Positions 20,656 through 29,054 of a DNA stretch of 45,622 nt are shown one piece after another. A program made the translations under genes and the position numbers. Numbering within the stretch: position 1 is the stretch's first letter; each line of letters starts with the position of its first letter. A model generated the notes under the pieces. That model saw only the letters and a program-made list of their open reading frames with translations, was not told the origin of the DNA and searched no databases. The stretch spans positions 1 through 45,622 of the forward strand of contig DATKNI010000005.1 of assembly GCA_035541415.1 (NCBI GenBank), written 5' to 3'. This DNA comes from JAKAGE01 sp035541415 (GTDB taxonomy: Bacteria > Patescibacteriota > Minisyncoccia > UBA6257 > 2-01-FULL-56-20).

Positions 20656-20661
20656 AGTATA
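20656..20661 (-). promoter_or_regulatory. -10 element of the pilin gene
   Basis: TATACT on the minus strand, 7 nt before the ATG. A possible TTGCAA lies upstream at a long spacing of about 20 nt. Confidence 0.45.
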
Positions 20662-20798
20662 GAACATCGCCGTTCGCCCCCTTGCAACATTTCCTAAAAT
20701 ATGGAGTATAATACGCCTAGAACATTGAAATAGGTTCCAAGCTCCTTGATAGCCATATTTTTGAAAGGCCGTCAAATTGCAATATTAATTAAATTCTT

Positions 20799-21785
20799 AT
20801 GAAAAAATTATTCTCGTTATTCGTTGGTATCCTTGCAATCGCGAGCTTCGGAATCCATACCGGATTAGCGCATGCGCAAACGGCTGCCACCCAGAGCCTG
20901 ACCAATGCCCAACTCCAACAGGAACTCGACGTTGCAAAAGCAACGCTCGTGAATCTTGAGATGCGGGCTGGCCAGATCCCGGCTGGCGACGATTCGCTGC
21001 CAGGTGCTGCGGCCGCAACCGCGACCGTAACGCCGTCCACCGGAACCTCGATGCCTTCATCGGGCTCGAGCCTCTCCGACGCTGATCGCGCAACCATTTC
21101 GAACGCCCTTGGCTCCCTCATTGCCGCGCTCTCTTCGCTCAACGCGACGATTGCGGCAAACCCGGGTTCCGTGGCATCGCACCAGGGTGCGATCGCTTCC
21201 GTCTTGAGCGGCATGCAGAGCACGCTCGTCGCGATGAATTCAAAACTCGCGAACGGCAGCGCGCCAGCCGCAGGTTCGGGAGCATCGGCTCCGATTGCTT
21301 CCGCGCAGCCCGCTCCGAGCCAAACGCCGACTCCGAACTCCGGAAACGGCGGCCCGGTTTCTGTTTCGGTGAATACTGAACCTTCCACTGGCTCCCTCGC
21401 TCCGACAGCCGCACCGTCGGCGGGATCGAACAACCAGGCGAATGGCACCGGACAAGAAACGGCACAAGCTTCAAACGCGTGGACGTTCATCGTCGACCAC
21501 TGGCCGACGATCACAATCGTCATTCTCGTAGCCCTCATCCTGCTCATCCTGTTCTGGCCGGGCGGCGAGGACGAAAAGGACGCGACCAAAGCCCCGCTCA
21601 AACCGCAGCAGCCGAATCGCCCCGTGGTAGTGCAGACCGCTTCGACTTCGACCACCACGACAACCCAGCCCGCCGCGCCAGTTGCAACGGTGGCATCGGC
21701 TCCCGTGCAGAAGATTGAGGTCCAGCAGAGCAAGGTGACCGTGATCCGCCCGCAGCAGCAGAATCCGCAGAAGCGGACCGCGTAA
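20799..21785 (+). CDS. Secreted low-complexity protein with one membrane anchor
   Basis: The 328-aa protein has a signal peptide (MKKLFSLFVGILAIASFGI, cleavage after AHA near residue 26). An N-terminal helical part (residues 30-60) precedes a long Ala/Ser/Thr/Pro-rich region. One membrane helix follows at about 227-252 (ITIVILVALILLILFW), with a Gln/Pro/Thr-rich tail behind it. The composition suggests an extended surface stalk or linker. No family is recognised. An AT-rich promoter region lies upstream, and the gene ends before a bidirectional terminator. Confidence 0.75.
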   Translation: MKKLFSLFVGILAIASFGIHTGLAHAQTAATQSLTNAQLQQELDVAKATLVNLEMRAGQIPAGDDSLPGAAAATATVTPSTGTSMPSSGSSLSDADRATISNALGSLIAALSSLNATIAANPGSVASHQGAIASVLSGMQSTLVAMNSKLANGSAPAAGSGASAPIASAQPAPSQTPTPNSGNGGPVSVSVNTEPSTGSLAPTAAPSAGSNNQANGTGQETAQASNAWTFIVDHWPTITIVILVALILLILFWPGGEDEKDATKAPLKPQQPNRPVVVQTASTSTTTTTQPAAPVATVASAPVQKIEVQQSKVTVIRPQQQNPQKRTA

Positions 21786-21807
21786 GCGCTTATCATCTCG
21801 CAGATAT

Positions 21808-21845
21808 AAACAAAAAGAGCCATCGTGTAGTGGCTTTTTTTGTTT
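21808..21845. terminator. Bidirectional intrinsic terminator
   Basis: AAACAAAAA-g-AGCCA and TGGCT-t-TTTTTGTTT form a long stem around a short loop, with T runs on both strands. It closes the secreted-protein gene and the convergent small membrane-protein gene. Confidence 0.8.
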
Positions 21846-22005
21846 ACGTGCCGGAACAAAGCTCGATGATGATCGGCGCGTGATTGAAGGTGCGATCGGC
21901 AAGATAGCCAAAGCCAAAGCTTAATAATAGTGATAGAAAGAAAATACCGCCGAGCACGAGCTCGCGTTGGCGTACCCTAATCCAGGCGACGATCTTCGCT
22001 TTCAT
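21844..22005 (-). CDS. Small single-pass membrane protein, 53 aa
   Basis: The frame from ATG 22005 to TAA 21844 encodes a basic N-terminus (MKAKIVAWIRVRQRE), one membrane helix (LVLGGIFFLSLLLSFGFGYL) and a short outer tail ending APIIIELCSGT. I recall similar short proteins with an API(I/V)IE tail from Parcubacteria, but the function is unknown. GGAAGGG precedes the ATG, and TATGAT lies 8 nt upstream of it. It is separated by 60 bp from the exonuclease gene. Confidence 0.6.
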   Translation of the reverse strand: MKAKIVAWIRVRQRELVLGGIFFLSLLLSFGFGYLADRTFNHAPIIIELCSGT

Positions 22006-22065
22006 ACCCTTCCATCATACTCAGCGCAGATTAAACTTTTATTAACCGCATTCGCAAAAAATGCC

Positions 22066-22791
22066 TTATCCCAGATTCAAAAACTGCTCCCACTTTTCAT
22101 AGAGCGAACGCGTGGCGCGCAGATCGCCGATGTTATACCGCGCAATGTCGAGGAATTTTTTCTTTTTGAACAGCGGCTGGACATCGTCCCCGCTCACGCC
22201 GCCGGACTTGGGACTTTCGATGCCGAACGCGCGCGACCACAAATGCAGGCTCCCCTTGCGCCGCGTGGCGCCATAGAAACTCAGCTGGTCATAGAGATCC
22301 ACGTGGACGGCGCTGTCGCCGCGAGCCTGCCAGGGATAGCGCGCTTGCATGAGGTCTTTTGTCGGGCGGATGCCGTGGACCGCCGAACGGATCATTAAAA
22401 ACGGGACATCAAAACCGCGGCCGTTGAACGTGATGAAGATCTGATACTTGGTCGCAAGCTCCCAGAATTTCCGGAGCATTTCTTCTTCGGTCATCTGCTT
22501 GAGGCTCACGCCGTCTTCTTTGATTTCTTCATTTTTCTGCCCGGGCGCCTGGTAATAAACGGCGCCTTCGTTCTTTGCCACATCAAGCACGCCGAGCGCA
22601 ACGATTTCACCGGTGAGCGGCGAAAATCCCAAGCCATTTTTGAGGTCTTGGAGGGCGAGCTTGTATTCCTCTTCGTTGCTTGAATCTTTCTTGATCCAGC
22701 GGGTGAGGTTTTCCTGCGTGGCTTTGTCGAGCGCATCGAAATCTTCGCCGATCGTTTCAATGTCGAATACGAGTTTGTTTGCGGAGCTCAT
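22066..22791 (-). CDS. PolB-like 3'-5' exonuclease domain protein (RNase H fold)
   Basis: The 241-aa protein has the DEDD exonuclease pattern. Exo I is VFDIETIGEDFD near the N-terminus. Exo II is TFNGRGFDVPFL near residue 125. The last motif is YNIGDLRATRSLYEKW near the C-terminus. This matches the predicted 3'-5' exonuclease family related to the proofreading domain of PolB. It stands alone without a polymerase domain, so it may act in repair or RNA/DNA trimming. A TTGGGA/TAAACT promoter ends 6 nt before the ATG, suggesting a leaderless transcript. Confidence 0.85.
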   Translation of the reverse strand: MSSANKLVFDIETIGEDFDALDKATQENLTRWIKKDSSNEEEYKLALQDLKNGLGFSPLTGEIVALGVLDVAKNEGAVYYQAPGQKNEEIKEDGVSLKQMTEEEMLRKFWELATKYQIFITFNGRGFDVPFLMIRSAVHGIRPTKDLMQARYPWQARGDSAVHVDLYDQLSFYGATRRKGSLHLWSRAFGIESPKSGGVSGDDVQPLFKKKKFLDIARYNIGDLRATRSLYEKWEQFLNLG

Positions 22792-22797
22792 ACCTAC

Positions 22798-22827
22798 AGT
22801 TTACCCCGTTTTTTATGGGCTTCCCAA
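22798..22827 (-). promoter_or_regulatory. Promoter of the exonuclease gene
   Basis: On the minus strand TTGGGA (22827-22822), an 18-nt spacer, TAAACT (22803-22798), then 6 nt to the ATG at 22791. Confidence 0.5.
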
Positions 22828-22840
22828 TGGCATGGATGAT

Positions 22841-22869
22841 TTGACAGCATGGAGCCATTGGCATAGAAT
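22841..22869 (+). promoter_or_regulatory. Promoter of rpmA
   Basis: A perfect TTGACA (22841-22846), a 17-nt spacer and TAGAAT (22864-22869), with the ATG only 11 nt further at 22880. The predicted leader is about 4 nt. Confidence 0.8.
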
Positions 22870-22879
22870 AGTAACCACT

Positions 22880-23155
22880 ATGGCCCATACCAAAGCTATC
22901 GGCTCTACCAAGTTAGGACGCGACTCCATCTCCAAGCGCCTCGGCGTGAAGCTTCAAGACGGCCAAAAAGTGAACGTCGGCCAGATCATCCTCCGCCAGC
23001 GCGGGACAAAATATGTTCCGGGCCGCAACGTGATCCGCGCCGAAGACGACACGCTCTATGCCGGCAAGAATGGCGTCGTAAAATTCATTCGCAAAACCAA
23101 AGAACGTTTCGACGGATCCCGCCGCAAGGCAACCGTCGTGATGGTGCAAGTATAA
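22880..23155 (+). CDS. rpmA: 50S ribosomal protein bL27
   Basis: The 91-aa protein starts MAHTKAIGSTKLGRDSISKR and contains VNVGQIILRQRGTKYVPG and LYAGKNGVVKF, the conserved core of bL27, whose N-terminus reaches the peptidyl-transferase centre. There is no N-terminal prosequence as in Firmicutes. The usual partner rplU (bL21) is not adjacent; the gene stands alone between its own strong promoter and a long terminator. The very short leader means no Shine-Dalgarno site is possible. Confidence 0.95.
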   Translation: MAHTKAIGSTKLGRDSISKRLGVKLQDGQKVNVGQIILRQRGTKYVPGRNVIRAEDDTLYAGKNGVVKFIRKTKERFDGSRRKATVVMVQV

Positions 23156-23223
23156 AAAGACCCTCCTTATTTTGCCTGACGAGACGAAGACGATCGTCAT
23201 TCAAAATAAAGAGGGTCTTTTTT
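23154..23223. terminator. Long bidirectional terminator between rpmA and rplI
   Basis: AAAAAGACCCTC pairs with GAGGGTCTTTTT. Inner segments TTATTTTG/CAAAATAA and TGACGA/TCGTCA extend the stem. T runs are present on both strands, so it ends both convergent ribosomal-protein genes. Confidence 0.9.
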
Positions 23224-23227
23224 ATTT

Positions 23228-23677
23228 TTACTTTTTTGCTTTTACGATTATTTTGAGATTCGCCGTAATTCCTTTCTTGAGGTCAACCGGAACGATATAC
23301 TCGCCCACTTTTTTGATGGGGTGCTCCAAAATGACATCAACGCGTTCATTGCGGAGAACGTTGTGCTCCCGCAGAGCTTTCGTGATGGCCTCTTTGTTCA
23401 CCGATCCAAAAACGGAGCCGCTCGCGTCGGCTTCAATCTCAAACTGCAGACCGAGTTCGTTGATCTGCTTTGCAATCTCATGGAGGCGCCTCATGAGCTC
23501 TTTGTCTTCCTGGTCGTGCTCGGCCTTCATTTTGTCGAGCTTGGCGAGCGCGCCGGCGGTTGCCGCCTCGGCGAGCTTGTTCGCGATCAAAAAATTGCGC
23601 GCATAGCCGTCGCTCACGTCTTTCACATCATACTTTTTCCCGACATTCCGAACGTCCTGCAAAAGGATTATTTTCAT
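23228..23677 (-). CDS. rplI: 50S ribosomal protein bL9
   Basis: The 149-aa protein has the bL9 N-domain (MKIILLQDVRNVGKKYDVKD, then GYARNFLIANKLAE), the long connecting helix (about 45-75) and the C-domain with FGSVNKEAI. bL9 lies on the 50S surface near uL1. It begins 13 bp after ctpA on the same strand. Loss of bL9 is reported for several CPR lineages, so its presence is a useful lineage marker. Confidence 0.95.
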   Translation of the reverse strand: MKIILLQDVRNVGKKYDVKDVSDGYARNFLIANKLAEAATAGALAKLDKMKAEHDQEDKELMRRLHEIAKQINELGLQFEIEADASGSVFGSVNKEAITKALREHNVLRNERVDVILEHPIKKVGEYIVPVDLKKGITANLKIIVKAKK

Positions 23678-23689
23678 GTCGCTCGTGGG

Positions 23690-24973
23690 TTATTTGCTCA
23701 CGCTTGACGTTGCCGTGCTCGTGCTTGCGGGCGGAAGCGGCGTGCCGCTGATTTCGTCCTGCACGATCTGCAACGCCTTCGTGAGCTGGGGGTCGGTGCC
23801 GCTCGCAATCTGCGCGTCGGTCAACGGAACGTAATAGGTTGGCTGAAGACCAACGCCAAAGTCGAGGATCTGTCCCGACGGCAGGACCCAGTGCGCGACG
23901 GTGAGCTTGATCGCGGACCCGTCGGCGAGCGGTTCGAGCTGCTGCACGGTTCCCTTGCCAAAGCTATGTTCGCCGATAAGCGGAATCTTGCGATCGTCGC
24001 GGAGCGCGCCCGCCAAAATTTCCGCAGCCGAAGCGGAACCGTTATTGATCAAAATTGCCATCGGCATGGCGGCAAGCGCGCCGTTCCCCGTCGCCGCATA
24101 ATCTTGTTCCGGCACGGAACGGCCGACTTCCTTCACGACGGGCGTCCCCGGCTTCACAAAATAGCCAGCGAGATCGACGGCAACTTCGAGATAGCCGCCC
24201 GGATCATTGCGGAGGTCGAGCACGATGCCTTGCGCATTGGCATTCACGGCTTTCGTGAGGGCGTCGTAGAATGCCGAGTCGGCATCCTGCGTAAATTCAG
24301 CGAGCGTGATGTGCGCGACAGTGCCCTTCATCTCAAATTCCACATTGGGCACCTGGATCACCGCGCGAACGATCTTGAAATCCTGCGGCTTGTTCCAGCC
24401 TTGGCGCATCACCGTGAGCGTAACCGGCGTGCCGACCGCGCCGCGGATGATGTTCACGGCGCCATCAACCGTCATGCCGGCGGTGGATGAGCCGTTGATG
24501 CCAACAATCACGTCTTCTGCTTTGAGACCGGCTTTCGCTGCGGGCGTTCCTTTGAGCGGCGCGATGATGACGATATCGCCCGAAACATTGCTGCCAAGCT
24601 GGGCGCCGATGCCGCCGAAATCGCCCGTGATATCCTGCTGGAATTGCTGGTTGTCCTTCGGCGTGAAATATTCGGTGTACGGATCGCCAAGCGAGTTCAC
24701 GAGGCCGGTGATGGCGCCGTATACCTTGTCCTGATTCGTGGTGCTTGGATTGCGGAGATAGTCGTCGTTAATCGTCTGCCATGCCTGCCAGAACGTGCTG
24801 AAGTCGGCGGTCGAGGACGCCGGCGCGGTGATATTTGAAACTCCGGACACAACGATGTTCGTGGGGTATTTCCTCCCCTGGATCCAACCGATCCAGATGC
24901 CGCTTCCGAGGACAACGAGGCCGAGAACCACAACGAGCGCCGTTTCAAGGATTTTCTTTTTGCGAGAGCCCAT
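23690..24973 (-). CDS. S41-family C-terminal processing peptidase (PDZ)
   Basis: This 427-aa membrane-anchored serine protease has an N-terminal helix (residues about 8-30), a lead-in region, a PDZ domain (FGGIGAQLGSNVSGDI to TVMRQG) and an S41 catalytic domain. Catalytic Ser lies in NGSASAAEILAGALRD and the general-base Lys in HSFGKGTVQQLE. It should cleave extracytoplasmic proteins from the C-terminus, as CtpA/Prc do. I prefer the ATG at 24973 (MGSRKKK), since TATTAT lies 8 nt before it. rplI follows 13 bp downstream. Many secreted proteins in this window are possible clients, which is inference. Confidence 0.93.
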   Translation of the reverse strand: MGSRKKKILETALVVVLGLVVLGSGIWIGWIQGRKYPTNIVVSGVSNITAPASSTADFSTFWQAWQTINDDYLRNPSTTNQDKVYGAITGLVNSLGDPYTEYFTPKDNQQFQQDITGDFGGIGAQLGSNVSGDIVIIAPLKGTPAAKAGLKAEDVIVGINGSSTAGMTVDGAVNIIRGAVGTPVTLTVMRQGWNKPQDFKIVRAVIQVPNVEFEMKGTVAHITLAEFTQDADSAFYDALTKAVNANAQGIVLDLRNDPGGYLEVAVDLAGYFVKPGTPVVKEVGRSVPEQDYAATGNGALAAMPMAILINNGSASAAEILAGALRDDRKIPLIGEHSFGKGTVQQLEPLADGSAIKLTVAHWVLPSGQILDFGVGLQPTYYVPLTDAQIASGTDPQLTKALQIVQDEISGTPLPPASTSTATSSVSK

Positions 24974-25043
24974 ATTGCTCAATAATATCATATTTTCGCG
25001 GCGGGTGGCATTGTCATTAAAATTAAATTAAAATCTTTATACG

Positions 25044-25322
25044 ATGAAAGCGCTGAAAGACCGCTACGCCGAAGAGCTCAAACGGAGAGCGAAGGAATCC
25101 CACGTATACCGCAAATACCAGCTGGTGGGGCTTGAGATTGCGCAGATCCTCAAAGACGAAAAGCACAAAACGCTCTATATAAAACTTGCAAAAGAACGCG
25201 GCGGCGAGCGCCTGCTCCGGGTTGCAAAAGACGTGGCCGACCGCGGAAACGTCAAAAACAAAGGCGCATATTTCATGCGACTCGTCACGAGCGATACGCC
25301 ACCGAAGCAAAAACGACCATGA
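25044..25322 (+). CDS. Hypothetical basic protein upstream of def, 92 aa
   Basis: A small basic helical protein (MKALKDRYAEELKRRAKESH, then LVGLEIAQILKDEKHKTLYI) with no recognised family. Its stop codon overlaps the def start (ATGA), so the two are translationally coupled, and fmt follows. I recall short proteins of this kind upstream of def in CPR genomes, but the role is unknown. It is divergent from ctpA with an AT-rich spacer of 70 bp that should hold both promoters. Confidence 0.75.
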   Translation: MKALKDRYAEELKRRAKESHVYRKYQLVGLEIAQILKDEKHKTLYIKLAKERGGERLLRVAKDVADRGNVKNKGAYFMRLVTSDTPPKQKRP

Positions 25323-25840
25323 CGAACGAGATACTTTTCGTGACCAATAAAAAGGAGGAAAAAATCCTGCGGAAAAAAACCGCGCTTTTTGACTTCAAAA
25401 AATTTACGGCGAAGGAAGTCCGCGATCTCGTAACGCGCATGCGGAAGATCATGCGCGCCGCGAACGGCATCGGCCTTTCGGCAAACCAAATCGGCCTCGA
25501 CCTCCGGATGTTCGTCGCCGAAATCCCCGACGCCGACGGCGGCACCAAGTTCTATAGCATCTTCAACCCAGTGGTGGAAAAAATCGACGGCGAAAAAAAA
25601 TTACTCGAGGAAGGATGTTTGAGCGTCCCGGGAAAATACGGCAACGTGGAGCGCGCGACGCGGGTCACGGTGAGCGGATTCGACAAATACGGCAAACCCG
25701 TGCGCATCAAGGCGTGGGGTCTCCTCGCGCACGTCTTCCAGCACGAAATAGACCACTTGAACGGGATCGTTTTCATCGACAAGGCAAAACAGGTTTTTGA
25801 AAACGACCAAGCCGCCCCGGCAAAAACCGAGAAAAAATAG
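25319..25840 (+). CDS. def: Peptide deformylase
   Basis: The 173-aa metallo-enzyme removes the N-formyl group from new proteins. The three motifs are present: GIGLSANQIG, EGCLSVPG (metal-binding Cys) and QHEIDHLNG (two metal-binding His with catalytic Glu). It starts by ATGA overlap with the preceding small gene and ends 11 bp before fmt, so the formylation and deformylation enzymes are co-expressed. A Lys/Ala-rich tail follows the last motif. Confidence 0.95.
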   Translation: MTNEILFVTNKKEEKILRKKTALFDFKKFTAKEVRDLVTRMRKIMRAANGIGLSANQIGLDLRMFVAEIPDADGGTKFYSIFNPVVEKIDGEKKLLEEGCLSVPGKYGNVERATRVTVSGFDKYGKPVRIKAWGLLAHVFQHEIDHLNGIVFIDKAKQVFENDQAAPAKTEKK

Positions 25841-25851
25841 GTTAAAAAACG

Positions 25852-26697
25852 ATGAAATACGTTTTTTTTGGCAGCCCGCGCTTTGCAACCATCGTCCTCA
25901 TCCGCCTTCTTGACGCCGGATTCACGCCCGCGGCGCTCGTATGCAATCCTGACCGTCCCGTCGGGCGCAAGCAGGTCATCACGCCGCCGCCCACCAAAGA
26001 AGTGATGCTCGGCCGCTTGCAAACTGCGCCGATCATCCAGCCCGAAAAGATCACGGCCGGATTCGCAAACGAAATCCAAGTTTTGAACCCCGATTTCTTC
26101 GTGGTTGCCGCGTACGCTTCGATTATCCCCGAAGCGGTGCTTGCCATCCCCCGCCTGGGAACGCTCGGCGTCCATCCGTCGCTCCTCCCCAAATACCGCG
26201 GCGCCACGCCGATCCAATCGGCCATCCTCAATGGCGAGACCGAGACGGGGTCGACGATCTTCATCATGGACAGCAAAGTGGATCACGGCGCGATCATCGC
26301 CCAAGACAAGCTTTCAATCGGCCCGGATGAAACCTATGACTCGCTCGAGATGCGCCTCGCAACGCTTTCGGGCGGTTTGCTCGTCGACGCCATCCCGCAA
26401 TTTATGGATGGCAAGCTCACGCCGCAGCCACAAGACGACCTCCAGGCCACGTTCACCAAAAAATTTGAAACCATTGACGGCTTTATTGATGAGCGCGATC
26501 TCGCACAAGCGGAATCCGGCGACGCGGTTGCCGCAACAACGATCCACCGCAAAATCCGCGCCCTCAATCCGGAGCCGGGATGCTGGACGATGCGCGGCAT
26601 GAAGCGCGTGAAACTGCTCGAGGCCACGCTCGCGAACGGCGTATTCAGGTTGAAGACAATCCAAGAAGAAGGCGGCGTGCCGAAGCCTGCGGCCTAA
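25852..26697 (+). CDS. fmt: Methionyl-tRNA formyltransferase
   Basis: The 281-aa enzyme formylates initiator Met-tRNA. It has the GART-fold N-terminus (MKYVFFGSPRFATIVL, CNPDRPVGRKQ) and the signature VHPSLLPKYRGATPIQ with its catalytic His, then GSTIFIMDSKVDHGAI. The C-terminal OB-like domain (about 205-281) is shorter than in E. coli Fmt (about 315 aa in total). It lies directly after def and its stop codon overlaps, convergently, the stop of the surface gene on the minus strand. Confidence 0.93.
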   Translation: MKYVFFGSPRFATIVLIRLLDAGFTPAALVCNPDRPVGRKQVITPPPTKEVMLGRLQTAPIIQPEKITAGFANEIQVLNPDFFVVAAYASIIPEAVLAIPRLGTLGVHPSLLPKYRGATPIQSAILNGETETGSTIFIMDSKVDHGAIIAQDKLSIGPDETYDSLEMRLATLSGGLLVDAIPQFMDGKLTPQPQDDLQATFTKKFETIDGFIDERDLAQAESGDAVAATTIHRKIRALNPEPGCWTMRGMKRVKLLEATLANGVFRLKTIQEEGGVPKPAA

Positions 26698-28157
26698 TAT
26701 CCCGGGGGCGGCGCAGGGATGTCGTCGGACACGCTGAGCGGCACGGGTTCGCGGTCCACGACGACCTGGCGTCCCAAGCCGCGTTTGAGGTCCTGGCCAA
26801 GCTGTCGGAAACTTTCTGCGAACGCTTCATTATCGATGCTCGCCAACTCCGTCTCCACGTTGTGCATGTCCTGATTGATGCGGCTCTGAAAATCATGCAT
26901 GTTCTCTTGTATGTCTTTTTTCCACGCAAAAAGCCGATATAAAGCGAGGCAGGCGAGAAGATAAAACAAAAGGCCAAGGAGAAACACGAGCCAGGCCCAT
27001 GCGCGCAGAAAATCCGTCACCACGCAGTTGACGATAATCCACGAACTGCCGCACGTTGGCGGCAAGGCAGCCACTTCAAATGAAACCGTTGCGTCCCGGG
27101 AGTTGCCGGCCTTATCGAATGCGCGGACGGTGAGCGTCCGGCTGTCCGTCGGCGACTGTGGAGGCAATTTATATATGGAGGAAGTTCCCATCTGTATGAC
27201 GGATGCATTAAACCAGTCGCCATCGCCGATCTTCACGAGATAATATGCGATCCCCGAAGTCTTGTCGGATGCGATCCATTGGAACCGCGGCTCAGACGAA
27301 TACAAATCTTGATCCTCGCGTATGATGATGAACGGATCCGGCGGAGTATGGTCGATAAGGAACGATCGCACGACCGGAACCGACCAGCCGCCCGGATCTT
27401 GGAGGCTCAAGAAGAAATACCACTGGCCGTCATTCAATGCGGTCAGGTCATAGGAGGTCGCGGAGGGCGTCCCCTTGCTCACTTCGGGCAGTTGATAATT
27501 CGGATCAGTGGCAATGGCATAATCGACGCCCGTAACGGCGCTCGGCATGTCCCACGCAAATCCGATGGTATTCATGTTGTACCAGGTGCCGCTTGCGATG
27601 AGCGGATCCGACACGATCGCCGTGGGTCCCACAATCGGCGGCACTCCAGCCGCCGCGGCAAGCACGGTGTACCGAGCCCCTTGAAAACCATCGAGGATTT
27701 CCGTGCCGGCTCCATCATTTGCAAGGACCGAGCCTGCGGAAAATTTTACCGGCGCCGTTCCGGCGACAACAGCCTGGAACGTGATCGTAATAATTTTCCC
27801 GCCGGTCCCGCTGAATCCCGGATTCACCACAACGCCTTGAAAATCGACTTGGCCGTTTTTGTTTGAAAACGAGGGCTGCTCAACCCATAAATTGACGATT
27901 GAATTATCCGTCGAAACTGAAATGACGTGGAGCAGCCCCGCCGGAAACGTGATTGTCCCCTGCGCGGCGTTCATCGCCTGATCGCTCGAATCAACCAGCA
28001 CGTCGACGGTGAAGCTGTGCCCTACGGTATAGGATCCCGACGCCGGCGAAAGGCGGAGGGTCGCCGCATGCGCCGAAATCGGCGCACCGAGCACGATCGC
28101 CGCCCCAAGGCCTATGAGGACGAGAACTACAACCGACGCCTTCGTTTGAAGAGCCAT
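26694..28157 (-). CDS. Cohesin-like domain surface protein with C-terminal membrane anchor
   Basis: I chose the ATG at 28157 (MALQTKAS), giving 487 aa. A signal peptide ends at AHAATL. A cohesin-type domain follows at about 30-150 (LRLSPASGSYTVGHSFTVDV, then GQVDFQGVVVNPGFSG). Ig/FN3-like repeats follow, with IDHTPPDPF and SGIAYYLVKIGDGDW. A membrane helix lies near 400-425 (AWLVFLLGLLFYLLACLAL), with an inner tail of about 60 residues. Cohesins bind dockerins or act as adhesins; a dockerin-like protein is encoded two genes upstream. The gene overlaps the preceding cohesin gene by 31 bp, indicating coupled expression. Confidence 0.75.
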   Translation of the reverse strand: MALQTKASVVVLVLIGLGAAIVLGAPISAHAATLRLSPASGSYTVGHSFTVDVLVDSSDQAMNAAQGTITFPAGLLHVISVSTDNSIVNLWVEQPSFSNKNGQVDFQGVVVNPGFSGTGGKIITITFQAVVAGTAPVKFSAGSVLANDGAGTEILDGFQGARYTVLAAAAGVPPIVGPTAIVSDPLIASGTWYNMNTIGFAWDMPSAVTGVDYAIATDPNYQLPEVSKGTPSATSYDLTALNDGQWYFFLSLQDPGGWSVPVVRSFLIDHTPPDPFIIIREDQDLYSSEPRFQWIASDKTSGIAYYLVKIGDGDWFNASVIQMGTSSIYKLPPQSPTDSRTLTVRAFDKAGNSRDATVSFEVAALPPTCGSSWIIVNCVVTDFLRAWAWLVFLLGLLFYLLACLALYRLFAWKKDIQENMHDFQSRINQDMHNVETELASIDNEAFAESFRQLGQDLKRGLGRQVVVDREPVPLSVSDDIPAPPPGY

Positions 28158-29053
28158 ATACAAAATGCTACCACAATGATGAGGCCCGCGATGACGGCGT
28201 CCGCGGCAATCACCCCAAATGACGGGCGCGGATGCCGGGCTGGAAGGCTTACAACGATGAAATTTCCTGCATGATCGACGGCCCGCACGTAGATATTGCT
28301 CGACAGGCTTTGGTCTCCGAGCACATAGGGCGACGTTGCGGTTTGCCAGGACGCGCTCGTACCCCATCCAAGCCAGCCTGTCGGAACTTCCATCACTTCG
28401 TAATGGTCGATGCCGGTCCCCTTGTCGATGGTTCCAAACACGAGGAAATATTGTCCATTAAAAAAATCTGGATTCTGCTCGATTTGCGGCGTGAACGAAT
28501 CCGGAGCCACTACCGAATGCGGCGGCGCCGCCGGGATCGCGCCCGCGGCAGAACTGATGGAAATCGACGTGCCCGAGACGGCTACGGGAAGGTCGCTGCC
28601 CTTGCCATCGTTTGCAAGCACCGTTGCCGAGGCGAGCGTGAGCGATGCCGCCCCCGGCGCAACGGGGTTGAATGTGAACGCCACGATGGGCCCCGACGAT
28701 CCATTAAAGCCCCCGGGGATGATGCCGGCAAAATCTATTTCGCCGGACGAGGTCTGTTCCGGCGGCGTCACCCAAAAATTCACCATCGAACTTCCCGTAT
28801 CAATGAGCTGCAGGGAAAGCAGGCCGGGTGGGAAAAAAACTGATCCCTGGACGGCATTTGCGCTCGCGCCTTGCGTATCAAGCGTCACGGCGACCCGCAC
28901 AGATTGCCCCACGGAAGCGCTGACTGGTGACGGCGTCAGGGTCAAAACGGCGGCATGCGCAATTCCTGCGCCGCAGAAGACCAGGATGCCAAGCGCGCCA
29001 AGCGCGATGATCGCCGCGCGCCCAAAACGATGGTTGTTGTGATTGCGTTTCAT
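28127..29053 (-). CDS. Cohesin-like domain surface protein, short, membrane-anchored
   Basis: With the ATG at 29053 (MKRNHNNHRFG) the product is 308 aa. It has a signal peptide ending GIAHAAV and a cohesin-type domain (LTLTPSPVSASVGQSVRVAV, then GEIDFAGIIPGGFNG, about 30-150). An Ig-like region follows with IDKGTGIDHYEVME and VRAVDHAGN. A C-terminal membrane helix precedes the tail KRRRRL. It is a paralogue of the downstream gene, which it overlaps by 31 bp. The preceding dockerin-like gene ends 1 bp upstream, so the cohesin and dockerin genes form one unit. Confidence 0.75.
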   Translation of the reverse strand: MKRNHNNHRFGRAAIIALGALGILVFCGAGIAHAAVLTLTPSPVSASVGQSVRVAVTLDTQGASANAVQGSVFFPPGLLSLQLIDTGSSMVNFWVTPPEQTSSGEIDFAGIIPGGFNGSSGPIVAFTFNPVAPGAASLTLASATVLANDGKGSDLPVAVSGTSISISSAAGAIPAAPPHSVVAPDSFTPQIEQNPDFFNGQYFLVFGTIDKGTGIDHYEVMEVPTGWLGWGTSASWQTATSPYVLGDQSLSSNIYVRAVDHAGNFIVVSLPARHPRPSFGVIAADAVIAGLIIVVAFCIWLFKRRRRL

Positions 29054-29054
29054 A

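Noticed and set aside
19996..20775. 259-codon minus-strand frame covering the pilin gene
   Set aside because: Its first part is an out-of-frame reading of the pilin, which has a clear prepilin signature in the other frame. Only the last 47 residues lie outside the pilin and are treated separately.
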